Origin: Arthrobacter pascens
GTDB taxonomy: Bacteria > Actinomycetota > Actinomycetes > Actinomycetales > Micrococcaceae
NCBI RefSeq assembly: GCF_030815585.1
Contig: NZ_JAUSWY010000001.1
Coordinates: 558,001 to 622,000, forward strand
Direction: 5' to 3'
Length of the DNA: 64,000 nucleotides
The notes below the pieces were generated by a model. That model ran no database searches. It saw only the letters and a list, made by a program, of their open reading frames with translations, and was not told the origin of the DNA. How positions within the stretch are numbered: position 1 is the stretch's first letter; each line of letters begins with the position of its first letter. This document shows, one piece after another, positions 51,666-59,062 of the stretch. The translations under genes were made by a program, and so were the position numbers.

Positions 51666-52619
51666 TTAGAAGTAGTGCGGGAAGCGGGACCAGTCGGGGT
51701 CGCGCTTTTCCAGGAACGCTTCCTTGCCCTCCACGGCCTCGTCCGTCATGTATGCCAGGCGGGTGGCTTCGCCGGCGAAGACCTGCTGGCCGGCCAGTCC
51801 GTCGTCGGCCAGGTTGAAGGCAAACTTCAGCATTCGGATGGCCTGCGGGGACTGGCGTGCGATGTCCGCGGCGTATTCCAGGGCCACCTCCTCAAGCCGT
51901 TCGTGGTCCACGGCCTCGTTGACGGCGCCCATCCGGACCATGTCCTCGGCGGAGTATTCGCGGGCCAGGAAGAAGATCTCCCGGGCCGCTTTCTGCCCGA
52001 TCTGGCGGGCCAGAAGCGCCGAACCGTAACCGGCGTCGAAACTGCCCACGGTGGCGTCGGTCTGCTTGAACTTGCCGTGCTGGCGGGAGGCGATGGTGAG
52101 GTCGGAGACCACGTGCAGCGAGTGGCCGCCGCCCGCCGCCCAGCCGTTCACGACGGCGATGACCACCTTGGGCATGGTCCGCATGAGCCGCTGGACTTCC
52201 AGGATGTGGAGCCTGCCCGCGCGGGCGGGGTCGATGGTCTCCTTGGTGTCGCCATCGGCATAGCGGTAGCCGTCCCTGCCGCGGATCCGCTGGTCCCCGC
52301 CGGAGCAGAACGAATGCCCGCCGTCCTTGGGGGAGGGGCCGTTGCCGGTGAGCAGGACCGTGGCTACGTCCGGGGTCATCCGGGCATGGTCCATGGCGCG
52401 GTAGAGCTCGTCCACGGTGCCGGGACGGAAGGCGTTCCTGACCTCCGGCCGGTTGAAGGCGATCCGTACCGTGGGCAGGTCCCGCACCGGATTGCCGTCC
52501 GTGTCCCGCTCCACCTGGCGGTGATACGTCATGTCCTGGAAGTCGTCGAAACCGGACACAGTTCGCCAGCGGGTCGGGTCAAAAACGTCGGACACCTTGT
52601 CGGGAAGTTGGTTGCTCAC
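51666..52619 (-). CDS. menB: 1,4-dihydroxy-2-naphthoyl-CoA synthase
   Basis: 317 residues, crotonase superfamily, longer than E. coli MenB (285) through an N-terminal extension. Markers: VRIAFNRPEVRNAFRPGTVD, HSFCSGGDQRIRGRDGY, VVNGWAAGGGHSLHVVSDLT, DAGYGSALLARQIGQKAARE and the C-terminal DPDWSRFPHYF. It cyclises O-succinylbenzoyl-CoA to the naphthoyl ring. The start is GTG at 52619. It is 12 bases upstream of menE and leads the menB-menE-menA direction. Confidence 0.95.
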   Translation of the reverse strand: MSNQLPDKVSDVFDPTRWRTVSGFDDFQDMTYHRQVERDTDGNPVRDLPTVRIAFNRPEVRNAFRPGTVDELYRAMDHARMTPDVATVLLTGNGPSPKDGGHSFCSGGDQRIRGRDGYRYADGDTKETIDPARAGRLHILEVQRLMRTMPKVVIAVVNGWAAGGGHSLHVVSDLTIASRQHGKFKQTDATVGSFDAGYGSALLARQIGQKAAREIFFLAREYSAEDMVRMGAVNEAVDHERLEEVALEYAADIARQSPQAIRMLKFAFNLADDGLAGQQVFAGEATRLAYMTDEAVEGKEAFLEKRDPDWSRFPHYF

Positions 52620-53029
52620 TTTGCAAGTCTAGTAATTGGCCCAGCTGATGCAGAACTCGCTCCCCTCGGACCGGCCGTCGCTGCCAGGAGTGCAGGCCCT
52701 GCCGCTGGAGAGGGGTCGCGCGGGATGGCACGTCTGCGGCAGGGTCCAAGCCCCGGATTGCCGCGATTGCCATCTCGACGGCGGGAGGACGCGTTCAGTG
52801 TGCCGACCCCCTGGGGACCGTGCCGGAACAAGGAAATCTTGGGCGCATCGGGCAGTGGCTGGCCGAGGGGATCGACCAGCTGCCGGACGGCATGTATTCC
52901 GAGCGCAGTCCGCTCTACGCCACGGCGGTGAGCGGACGGCGTGAAGGTCTACATCACGGGCCGGACCCGCGGCACCCACAGCATCACGCTCCGCGGGCTG
53001 TCCCTCTCCTCCTAGCCCAGCGTAAGCCG
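52620..53029 (+). other. Gene-free stretch with possible decayed coding remnants
   Basis: 410 bases between menB and the CPBP gene. Two pieces look protein-like but sit in different frames: MYSERSPLYATAVSGR near 52890-52940 and VKVYITGRTRGTHSITLRGL near 52940-53010, with a stop at the end. This suggests a frameshifted C-terminus of a lost plus-strand gene. The family is not recognised. The left end should contain the menB promoter. Confidence 0.35.
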
Positions 53030-53791
53030 CTAGGGCTGGACCTGCTGCAACTGCTCGAACACCTCCGGCGGGATGGCATAGATGAACACCACGGCGAGCA
53101 GGTTCTTGGCGGCGTGCACAAAATAGGCGAACATCAGGTTCCTCCCGGTCCACACGTACACAAGAACCAGTGTGGCGCCCATGGCCAGGTAGGGCAGCAG
53201 CGCCGTGAGGGTGATCGCCTCCTGGCCCGCAATGTGCATGCTGGCAAACAGCACTACGGACAGGGCACAGCACAGCCAGATGTTGATCCGGCGGCTGAGC
53301 TTGCCGATCAGCAGGTGGCGGAAGATGTACTCCTCCACAAACGGGCCCACCATCACCAGCAGCGGGACCATGAGCCAGGCCGGAACCTGCTGCATGAGGG
53401 CCTGGAGACCTGCTTGGTTGGCGGACGTCTGCACTCCGCCGGCGGCCGCCACCACGATGGCGGTGAGGATCAGCATGGCCACAACGGCGGCAGGCACCAT
53501 GAACAGGGTGAACCACGGGCGGGTGGCGAGCACGCGGAGGTCCCTGGCCACCACACGGCGCGCGGCAAAAAGGGCCAGCGCCCCTAAGCAGCCGTAAAAG
53601 ACCAGGTTCACGCCGTAGGACGCCGCGGCAGGACTCGGGGCGAGCTGCTGCAGGAGGGGCAGGAGCAGTTCGCCGGCCACGGCAAAGAACGCCGCTACGG
53701 CCACGTAGAGGCCCACGGTGGTGAAATCGAGGGCGGAAAACCGGTAGAACTCGGGCCGCGGAGCGGGTGGTCTTCGGTGCGTGGTGGCCAT
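53030..53791 (-). CDS. CPBP family intramembrane glutamic protease
   Basis: 253 residues with seven or eight membrane spans. The CPBP/Abi motifs are intact: EEYIFRHLL near residue 152 (Glu pair and Arg), SMHI near 190 and HAAKN near 227. The family cleaves prenylated or other membrane-embedded proteins; bacterial roles include bacteriocin self-immunity. The substrate is unknown. It is alone on its strand, followed upstream by an intergenic palindrome and the metal importer. Confidence 0.93.
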   Translation of the reverse strand: MATTHRRPPAPRPEFYRFSALDFTTVGLYVAVAAFFAVAGELLLPLLQQLAPSPAAASYGVNLVFYGCLGALALFAARRVVARDLRVLATRPWFTLFMVPAAVVAMLILTAIVVAAAGGVQTSANQAGLQALMQQVPAWLMVPLLVMVGPFVEEYIFRHLLIGKLSRRINIWLCCALSVVLFASMHIAGQEAITLTALLPYLAMGATLVLVYVWTGRNLMFAYFVHAAKNLLAVVFIYAIPPEVFEQLQQVQP

Positions 53792-53810
53792 GTTCTCAGC
53801 CTAGCTTCCC

Positions 53811-53876
53811 CCCAACTAGCTCGCAGATAACGTCGTGAAAACCGCGAATGGCGACGTCAAATGCGAGCTAGTTGGG
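53811..53876 (+). repeat. Intergenic palindrome, family 2
   Basis: CCCAACTAGCTCGCA (53811-53825) pairs over 15 bp with TGCGAGCTAGTTGGG (53862-53876), with an inner ACGTCG/CGACGT pair. Architecture resembles the repeats at 22439 and 56642 (long outer stem, mismatch, inner stem, short loop), but the sequence differs. Confidence 0.8.
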
Positions 53877-53919
53877 CCGGGGGGTGGAAGGGCGGAGGCC
53901 GTGGGACCCGACCGTCACG

Positions 53920-53964
53920 TTGCAGTTCAACTTCGGCGTCCCGTAGAATATTCGGTATGCCTAA
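53920..53964 (+). promoter_or_regulatory. Metal-importer promoter with DtxR/MntR-like box at a leaderless start
   Basis: TTGCAG (53920-53925), 18 bp, TAGAAT -10 (53944-53949), then the ATG at 53957, seven bases after the -10, so the mRNA is probably leaderless. An imperfect palindrome TTCGGTATGCCTAA (53951-53964) covers the start codon and resembles DtxR/MntR boxes (TTAGG...CCTAA). Confidence 0.5.
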
Positions 53965-54946
53965 CTTTCTGTTTCGGTGCGCCAAAGTAGCCGCCCGAAC
54001 TTTTGCCCGGGGATCGGCGGCCTGCCGCGCTGCCGGTGCCGCCGTCGTCGTCCTTTTGACCCTGTCCTTGACCGCCTGTGGAGGCGATGCCTCAGGAAAC
54101 GGAGGCAACGAAAAGCCGGTGGTTCTCACCACCTTCACGGTGCTGGCCGACGTCGCCCGGAACGTCGCGGGGGACAAGCTCACCGTGGAGTCCATCACCA
54201 AAGCAGGCGCCGAAATCCACGGCTACGAACCCACCCCCGGGGATATCCGCAAGGCATCCAAGGCTGACCTCATCCTGGACAACGGGCTGAACCTGGAAGC
54301 GTGGTTCGGGCAGTTCGTCGAGGGCCTGGACGTGCCGCATGCCGTGGTGAGCGACGGCGTGCAGGTGATGGACATCAGCGAGGACTCCTACCAGGGCAAG
54401 CCCAACCCGCATGCATGGATGTCGCCGGTGAACGTGCAGATTTACGTTGACAACATGGTGAAGGCCTTTTCCGAGCTGGACCCGGACAACGCCGAGGTGT
54501 TCCGGTCCAACGGTGACGCCTACAAGGCGGAGCTGCAGGCTGTGCAGGACGAGATGAAAACCCGCCTGGCGGGTGTGCCGGAGCCGCAGCGCGCGCTGGT
54601 GACGTGCGAGGGCGCCTTCTCCTACCTCGCCCGCGACGCCGGCCTGCGCGAGGTGTACATCTGGGCAGTCAACGCCGAACAGCAGGCTACGCCGCAGCAG
54701 ATCACCCGCGCCATCGAGTACGTCAAGGCCAATAAAGTCCCCGCAGTCTTCTGCGAATCCACTGTGTCCGATGCCCCCATGCAGCAGGTGGTGGGGGCCA
54801 CGGGGGCCAAGTTCGGCGGCACCCTCTACGTTGACTCTCTCTCCGAAGCGGACGGGCCGGTTCCCACCTACCTGGACCTGATCCGGCACGACGCCGACGT
54901 CATCACCAAAGCCCTGGCCGGCGCCTCAGCGAAGGCAAGTCCGTGA
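53957..54946 (+). CDS. Metal ABC transporter substrate-binding lipoprotein
   Basis: 329 residues. A signal peptide with lipobox LTAC near residues 38-41 is followed by a ZnuA/MntC-type (cluster A-I) binding protein: TTFTVLADVARNVAG, the first metal His in EIHGYEPTPGD, NPHAWMSPVNVQIYVDNM with the second His, the Glu in CEGAFSYLARD and the Asp in LYVDSLS. The His-His-Glu-Asp set favours manganese (or iron). It is the first gene of the importer; the ATPase gene overlaps its end by 4 bases. Confidence 0.92.
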   Translation: MPNFLFRCAKVAARTFARGSAACRAAGAAVVVLLTLSLTACGGDASGNGGNEKPVVLTTFTVLADVARNVAGDKLTVESITKAGAEIHGYEPTPGDIRKASKADLILDNGLNLEAWFGQFVEGLDVPHAVVSDGVQVMDISEDSYQGKPNPHAWMSPVNVQIYVDNMVKAFSELDPDNAEVFRSNGDAYKAELQAVQDEMKTRLAGVPEPQRALVTCEGAFSYLARDAGLREVYIWAVNAEQQATPQQITRAIEYVKANKVPAVFCESTVSDAPMQQVVGATGAKFGGTLYVDSLSEADGPVPTYLDLIRHDADVITKALAGASAKASP

Positions 54947-55740
54947 ACGGGCCGGCCATCCTCGTGGAGAACGTCACCGTCCACTACGGCGAGGTCCTGG
55001 CGCTTGATTCCGCATCCCTCACCCTGGATGCGGCCCGGATCTGCGGGCTGATCGGCATGAACGGTTCCGGAAAGTCCACCCTCTTCAAGGTGATCATGGG
55101 AATGATCAAGCCCGACGCCGGCCGCGTACTGATCGGCGGAGCGTCACCGTCCAAGGCCCGCAAGGAAGGCGGCATCGGTTACGTGCCGCAGAGTGAGGAC
55201 GTTGACTGGCAGTTCCCGCTGTCCGTCCGCGACGTGGTCATGATGGGCCGCTACGGACACCAGGGGTTTACCCGCCGGCCGTCCAAGGCTGACCGCGCCG
55301 CCGTCGAGGAAGCGCTGGACCGGGTGGAACTAGGGGAGTATGCAGGCCGCCAGATCGGGCAGCTCTCCGGCGGGCAGAAGAAGCGCGCCTTTGTGGCCCG
55401 CGGGATTGCCCAGGGCGCCACCATGATGCTCCTCGACGAACCCTTTGCGGGAGTGGATAAACGCTCCGAGGCCACCATCACCAGACTGCTGCGCGAACTC
55501 GCGTCTGACGGCTGCACCATCCTGATCTCCACCCACGACCTCCATGCCCTTCCGCAGCTGTGCGACGAAGCCGTGCTGCTGATGCGCCGGGTGCTGATGC
55601 ACGGCGCCCCGGAGGTGGTACTTCAGCCGGAAAACCTGGCCATGGCATTTGGCCTGGACGTCCTGAACCGGGACCTCCCGGAGGAGAAGGCCGCGAAGCA
55701 CCAGCGCACCGGGCACGCCCGCGCCGAGAGCAGGGGCTGA
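54943..55740 (+). CDS. Metal ABC transporter ATP-binding protein
   Basis: 265 residues. Walker A GMNGSGKSTLFK near residues 40-47, Q-loop YVPQSEDVDW, signature LSGGQKKRAF near 142, Walker B MMLLDEPFAGVD near 164, switch His STHDLHALP. It belongs to the manganese/zinc/iron importer group. It starts at GTG overlapping the binding-protein stop, and the permease gene starts 3 bases after its end. Confidence 0.95.
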   Translation: MNGPAILVENVTVHYGEVLALDSASLTLDAARICGLIGMNGSGKSTLFKVIMGMIKPDAGRVLIGGASPSKARKEGGIGYVPQSEDVDWQFPLSVRDVVMMGRYGHQGFTRRPSKADRAAVEEALDRVELGEYAGRQIGQLSGGQKKRAFVARGIAQGATMMLLDEPFAGVDKRSEATITRLLRELASDGCTILISTHDLHALPQLCDEAVLLMRRVLMHGAPEVVLQPENLAMAFGLDVLNRDLPEEKAAKHQRTGHARAESRG

Positions 55741-55743
55741 ACC

Positions 55744-56619
55744 ATGGACCTGCTGGAAATGCTGCTCGAACCGCTGAGCTACGACTTCATGGTGCGTGCC
55801 ATCGTGACCACCGCGCTCGCTGCTATCGTGTGCGCGGTGCTGAGCTGCTGGCTTGTGCTGATCGGCTGGTCCCTGATGGGCGACGCCGTCTCGCACGCCG
55901 TGCTGCCCGGCGTGGTGCTGGCCTACATCGTGGGCGCCCCGTTTGCGCTGGGCGCTCTGGTGTTCGCCCTGATCGCCGTGACGCTGATCGGGGTGGTCCG
56001 CAATACCAGCCGGGTGAAGGAGGACGCCGCCATCGGCATTGTGTTCTCCTCGCTTTTTGCCCTGGGCCTGGTGCTGATCTCGGTCACGCCAAGCCAGACA
56101 GACCTCAACCACATCATCTTCGGCAACCTCCTGGGCGTCAGCATTCCGGACCTCATCCAGGTGCTGGTGCTGGGCGTGGTGGCCTTCGCCATCCTCATCC
56201 TGAAGCGCCGCGACCTCACCCTCTACGCGTTTGACCCCACGCACGCGCACGCCATCGGGCTCTCCCCGAAACGGCTGGGCGCGCTGCTCCTGGGGCTGCT
56301 GGCCCTGACATCGGTGGTGGCGCTGCAGACCGTGGGCGTGGTGCTGGTGGTAGCCATGCTGATCATCCCCGGCGCCACGGCGTACCTGCTGACTGACCGC
56401 TTCTCCCGCATGCTGGTGATCGCCCCCGCCATCTCCGCTGTCTGCTCCATCGCCGGCATCTACCTCAGCTATTACCTGGACACCGCCTCAGGGGCCATGG
56501 TGGTGCTCACCCAGGGTGCGGTGTTCGCCGTCGTCTATCTCTTCAGCCCCCGGCAGGGGCTGATTGGCACTCGGCTGGCGAAGGCCCGCCGGAAGAAGGC
56601 AACGGCTCTCGCCATTTAG
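55744..56619 (+). CDS. Metal ABC transporter permease (ABC-3 family)
   Basis: 291 residues, eight to nine hydrophobic spans. Family markers are WSLMGDAVSHAVLPGVVLAY near residue 42, NTSRVKEDAAIGIVFSSLFA near 83 and ALQTVGVVLVVAMLIIPGAT near 197. It completes the three-gene manganese/iron-type importer. A family 1 palindrome begins 23 bases downstream and may terminate the operon. Confidence 0.95.
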   Translation: MDLLEMLLEPLSYDFMVRAIVTTALAAIVCAVLSCWLVLIGWSLMGDAVSHAVLPGVVLAYIVGAPFALGALVFALIAVTLIGVVRNTSRVKEDAAIGIVFSSLFALGLVLISVTPSQTDLNHIIFGNLLGVSIPDLIQVLVLGVVAFAILILKRRDLTLYAFDPTHAHAIGLSPKRLGALLLGLLALTSVVALQTVGVVLVVAMLIIPGATAYLLTDRFSRMLVIAPAISAVCSIAGIYLSYYLDTASGAMVVLTQGAVFAVVYLFSPRQGLIGTRLAKARRKKATALAI

Positions 56620-56641
56620 CTCCCTGTACGACCTCCCCCCT

Positions 56642-56702
56642 CGCGAACAGGCACGTATCGCCTTCAAATCCGTATTTTGCGGGCATTACGTGCCAGTTCG
56701 CG
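56642..56702 (+). repeat. Intergenic palindromic repeat, family 1 copy B
   Basis: Left arm CGCGAACAGGCACGTA, right arm TACGTGCCAGTTCGCG, stem of about 26 bp with a few mismatches. The right arm matches copy A at 22439-22501 (GCGCGAACTGGCA, TAATGCCC). It follows the metal importer permease gene. Confidence 0.8.
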
Positions 56703-56789
56703 CCTGGGGCCGGGGTTGGGTAGAGAGGGAAGTACGACGACGGCGGCTGCCGGCTTGACGTCGCGGCGCCTGGCAGGCAGTCTGGAGCG

Positions 56790-56877
56790 ATGAAGTCCTA
56801 AGCAGCAGCCCCCGGTTACCCTGGGCTGTCCCACCGATGCCAGGGCCCCGTTGAGCACCCTTTGAACCTGCAGGTTC
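56790..56877 (+). promoter_or_regulatory. Probable attenuator leader of the ABC-F gene
   Basis: A mini-frame ATG AAG TCC TAA (56790-56801) with a CTGGAG site upstream is followed by mutually exclusive pairings: CAGCCC (56806-56811) with GGGCTG (56823-56828), or CCCTGG (56819-56824) with CCAGGG (56840-56845). A perfect palindrome GAACCTGCAGGTTC (56864-56877) follows, 41 bases before the start codon. Leader attenuation by drug-stalled ribosomes is known for resistance ABC-F genes; this region fits that pattern. Confidence 0.5.
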
Positions 56878-56917
56878 AGCTCCGGCGGCCACACTGCGGA
56901 TTATTCAAGGACTTCCC

Positions 56918-58576
56918 ATGACTGAACACCTGAACCTTTCGGGCGTTTCCCACGGCTACGGCGACCGCCAGCTGCTGGACAGTATCAGCCTGGTCATCAC
57001 CTCCGGCGAACATGTGGCCATCGTGGGCGAAAACGGCGCTGGCAAATCCACGCTGCTCCGGATCATGGCCGGCCTTGAGTCACCGAATGACGGCACCGTC
57101 GCCAGTCATGGCCGTGTGGGCTACCTGGCGCAGGCCCATGGACTGCCGGAGTCTTTCACCGTGGGGGCCGCCGTCGACGCCTCACTGGCATCGCTGCGCG
57201 CCATCGAGGCGGAGCTTGACCGGCTGGAAACCGGCCTGGCGGACGCTGAAGCCGAAGAGCTCGAAGCCTACGGCAGGCTGCAGACCGAGTACCAGCTGCG
57301 TGAAGGGTACGCGGCGGAGTCCCGGGTGGAGGCCGCGCTGGACCGGCTGGGCCTGGGCGGGCTGGACCGCAGCCGCATGCTGGGCTCGCTCTCCGGCGGG
57401 GAACAGGAACGCGTGGCACTGGCCTGCGTCCTGGCTGATCCCGCGGACATCCTGCTGCTGGACGAACCCACCAACCACCTGGATGCCCGCGGAACCGCTT
57501 GGCTGGAGGACCGGCTCGCCGCCCACCGAGGCACCGTGGTGGTGGTCTCCCATGACCGCGTGCTCCTGCGGAAGGTCGCCAGTACCGTGATCGAGGTTGA
57601 TGCCGAGCGCCGCACCGTCACCCGCTACGGCAGTGGTTACGAGGGCTACCTTCGGGAGAAGGCCGCCGAACGCCGTCGCTGGGTCCAGGAGTACCAGGCC
57701 TGGCTGGATGCGATGGCTGCTGAAAAGCTCCAGGCAGGCACCGTGGCGGGAAAAATGGGGTACGCCCGCCAACGGGACGGGGACAAGATGGGCTTCGATT
57801 TCAAGGCCGGCACGTGGCAGAAGGCGGCCAGCAGCAAGGTCCGCAACGCTCAGGAACGCCTGCGCCGGCTCGAGGCCAGCCCTGTCGACCGGCCCCCGGT
57901 GCCGTTGCGGCTCGCCGCGGAGCTCGCCGTGGACTCCGGGCCCGTCGCCCCCGTCCTGGAGGCCTGTGGCGTGGTGGTTCCGGGGCGCCTGGGGCCGACG
58001 GATTTCCGCGCCGATGCCGGGGAGAAGATCCTGATCACAGGGCCTAACGGTGCGGGCAAGTCCACGCTGCTCTCCGTGCTCGCCGGCACACTGGAGCCGG
58101 AGCAGGGGAGCGTGACCAGGCCAGCGCGGGTCGGCTACCTGCAGCAGGAACTGGAACTGCCGCAGCGGCCCAGTCTCCGCCTGCTCCCCGCGTTCGCCGC
58201 GGGCCTGGGCGGCAACATCGACGAGCACGCTGAGGCGCTCCTGCGTCTGGGACTCTTCCGCACCAGCGAGTTCCATGTTCCGGTGGGAGGTCTGTCCGCG
58301 GGCCAGCAGCGCCGGCTTGCCCTGGCCCGGCTCCTGCTGGGCGGCTACGGCACCCTGATCGTTGATGAGCCCACCAACCACCTGGCGCCGGTCCTGGTGG
58401 AGCAGCTCGAGGAGGCGCTCGCCGGTTTCGCCGGGACGGTGGTCATGGTCAGCCACGACCGCGCGCTGCGCGAGTGGTTCGCGAGGTGCGCGCGGGCGAG
58501 CGACAAAGCGAGGACGGACGACGTCGGACGCTGGGTCAGGTACTCGATGGAGAACGGCGCGCTCACGGGAGCCTGA
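56918..58576 (+). CDS. ABC-F family ATPase, antibiotic-resistance type
   Basis: 552 residues, two nucleotide-binding domains and no membrane spans. Domain 1: Walker A GENGAGKSTLLR (39-50), signature LSGGEQERVALA, Walker B ILLLDEPTNHLDA. The linker has a Lys/Arg-rich segment (GKMGYARQRDGDKMGF). Domain 2: Walker A GPNGAGKSTLLS, signature variant LSAGQQRRLALA, EPTNHLAP. ABC-F proteins act on the ribosome; actinobacterial members of this type often protect it from macrolide, lincosamide or pleuromutilin drugs. Drug specificity cannot be read. The structured leader upstream supports drug-inducible expression. Confidence 0.9.
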   Translation: MTEHLNLSGVSHGYGDRQLLDSISLVITSGEHVAIVGENGAGKSTLLRIMAGLESPNDGTVASHGRVGYLAQAHGLPESFTVGAAVDASLASLRAIEAELDRLETGLADAEAEELEAYGRLQTEYQLREGYAAESRVEAALDRLGLGGLDRSRMLGSLSGGEQERVALACVLADPADILLLDEPTNHLDARGTAWLEDRLAAHRGTVVVVSHDRVLLRKVASTVIEVDAERRTVTRYGSGYEGYLREKAAERRRWVQEYQAWLDAMAAEKLQAGTVAGKMGYARQRDGDKMGFDFKAGTWQKAASSKVRNAQERLRRLEASPVDRPPVPLRLAAELAVDSGPVAPVLEACGVVVPGRLGPTDFRADAGEKILITGPNGAGKSTLLSVLAGTLEPEQGSVTRPARVGYLQQELELPQRPSLRLLPAFAAGLGGNIDEHAEALLRLGLFRTSEFHVPVGGLSAGQQRRLALARLLLGGYGTLIVDEPTNHLAPVLVEQLEEALAGFAGTVVMVSHDRALREWFARCARASDKARTDDVGRWVRYSMENGALTGA

Positions 58577-58714
58577 GATCGGTGGGCTTGAGGCCAGGGC
58601 TGGAAACGGTGAGGTTTGCGTTAAGGGATCTTTACGCAGGGACCGGCTGGCGGAAACATCGGCGGCGGAAGATGGGGCCATGCCAGTCTTCCCGCCGGCC
58701 GAAAGGATCTGACC

Positions 58715-59062
58715 GTGATCACCAAGAACCTTTTCCTGCAGGGCATCTACCCGTTCGCGGGAGCCGGCCTGGATAAACCTGTCCCCATCCACAGCGAGCT
58801 TTTGCACTACGTGCCGGACGGGGTGATCAACCAGACACTCTATTTCCGGGGCGGCAACTCCAGCGCGGAGCTGATCACCGTGGTGCTGATGCGGAACGGC
58901 GTGCCAATGCGCTATTTCCCCATCGGCGCCAAGAGCGATGTCCATGTGCCGCTCCGGGTGGTGGAGGACATCGACGGCGGCTCGGTGATCGAGCTCTATC
59001 TTGCTGCCCCGGATGGTCTTGGGGGATCCGTGGTGGTGGACCTGGGCATGGTGGAACACTGA
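58715..59062 (+). CDS. Uncharacterised protein coupled to nitrite reductase
   Basis: 115 residues starting at GTG with a GAAAGGAT site. The sequence (ITKNLFLQGIYPFAGAGLDK, LLHYVPDGVINQTLYFRGGN, YFPIGAKSDVHVPLRVVEDI) looks like one compact all-beta domain; no cofactor motif or signal peptide is visible. I do not recognise a named family, though similar genes accompany nirB in related actinobacteria as far as I recall. Its stop overlaps the nirB start, so it is co-translated with the enzyme. An assembly or sensor role is possible. Confidence 0.8.
   Translation: MITKNLFLQGIYPFAGAGLDKPVPIHSELLHYVPDGVINQTLYFRGGNSSAELITVVLMRNGVPMRYFPIGAKSDVHVPLRVVEDIDGGSVIELYLAAPDGLGGSVVVDLGMVEH

Noticed and set aside
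52820..53587. 255-codon plus-strand frame
   Set aside because: Mostly antisense to the CPBP protease gene, with His/Gly-rich shadow composition; only its first 40 codons look like a possible remnant.
57182..59059. 625-codon minus-strand frame
   Set aside because: Antisense of the ABC-F gene and the protein before nirB; no domain features.
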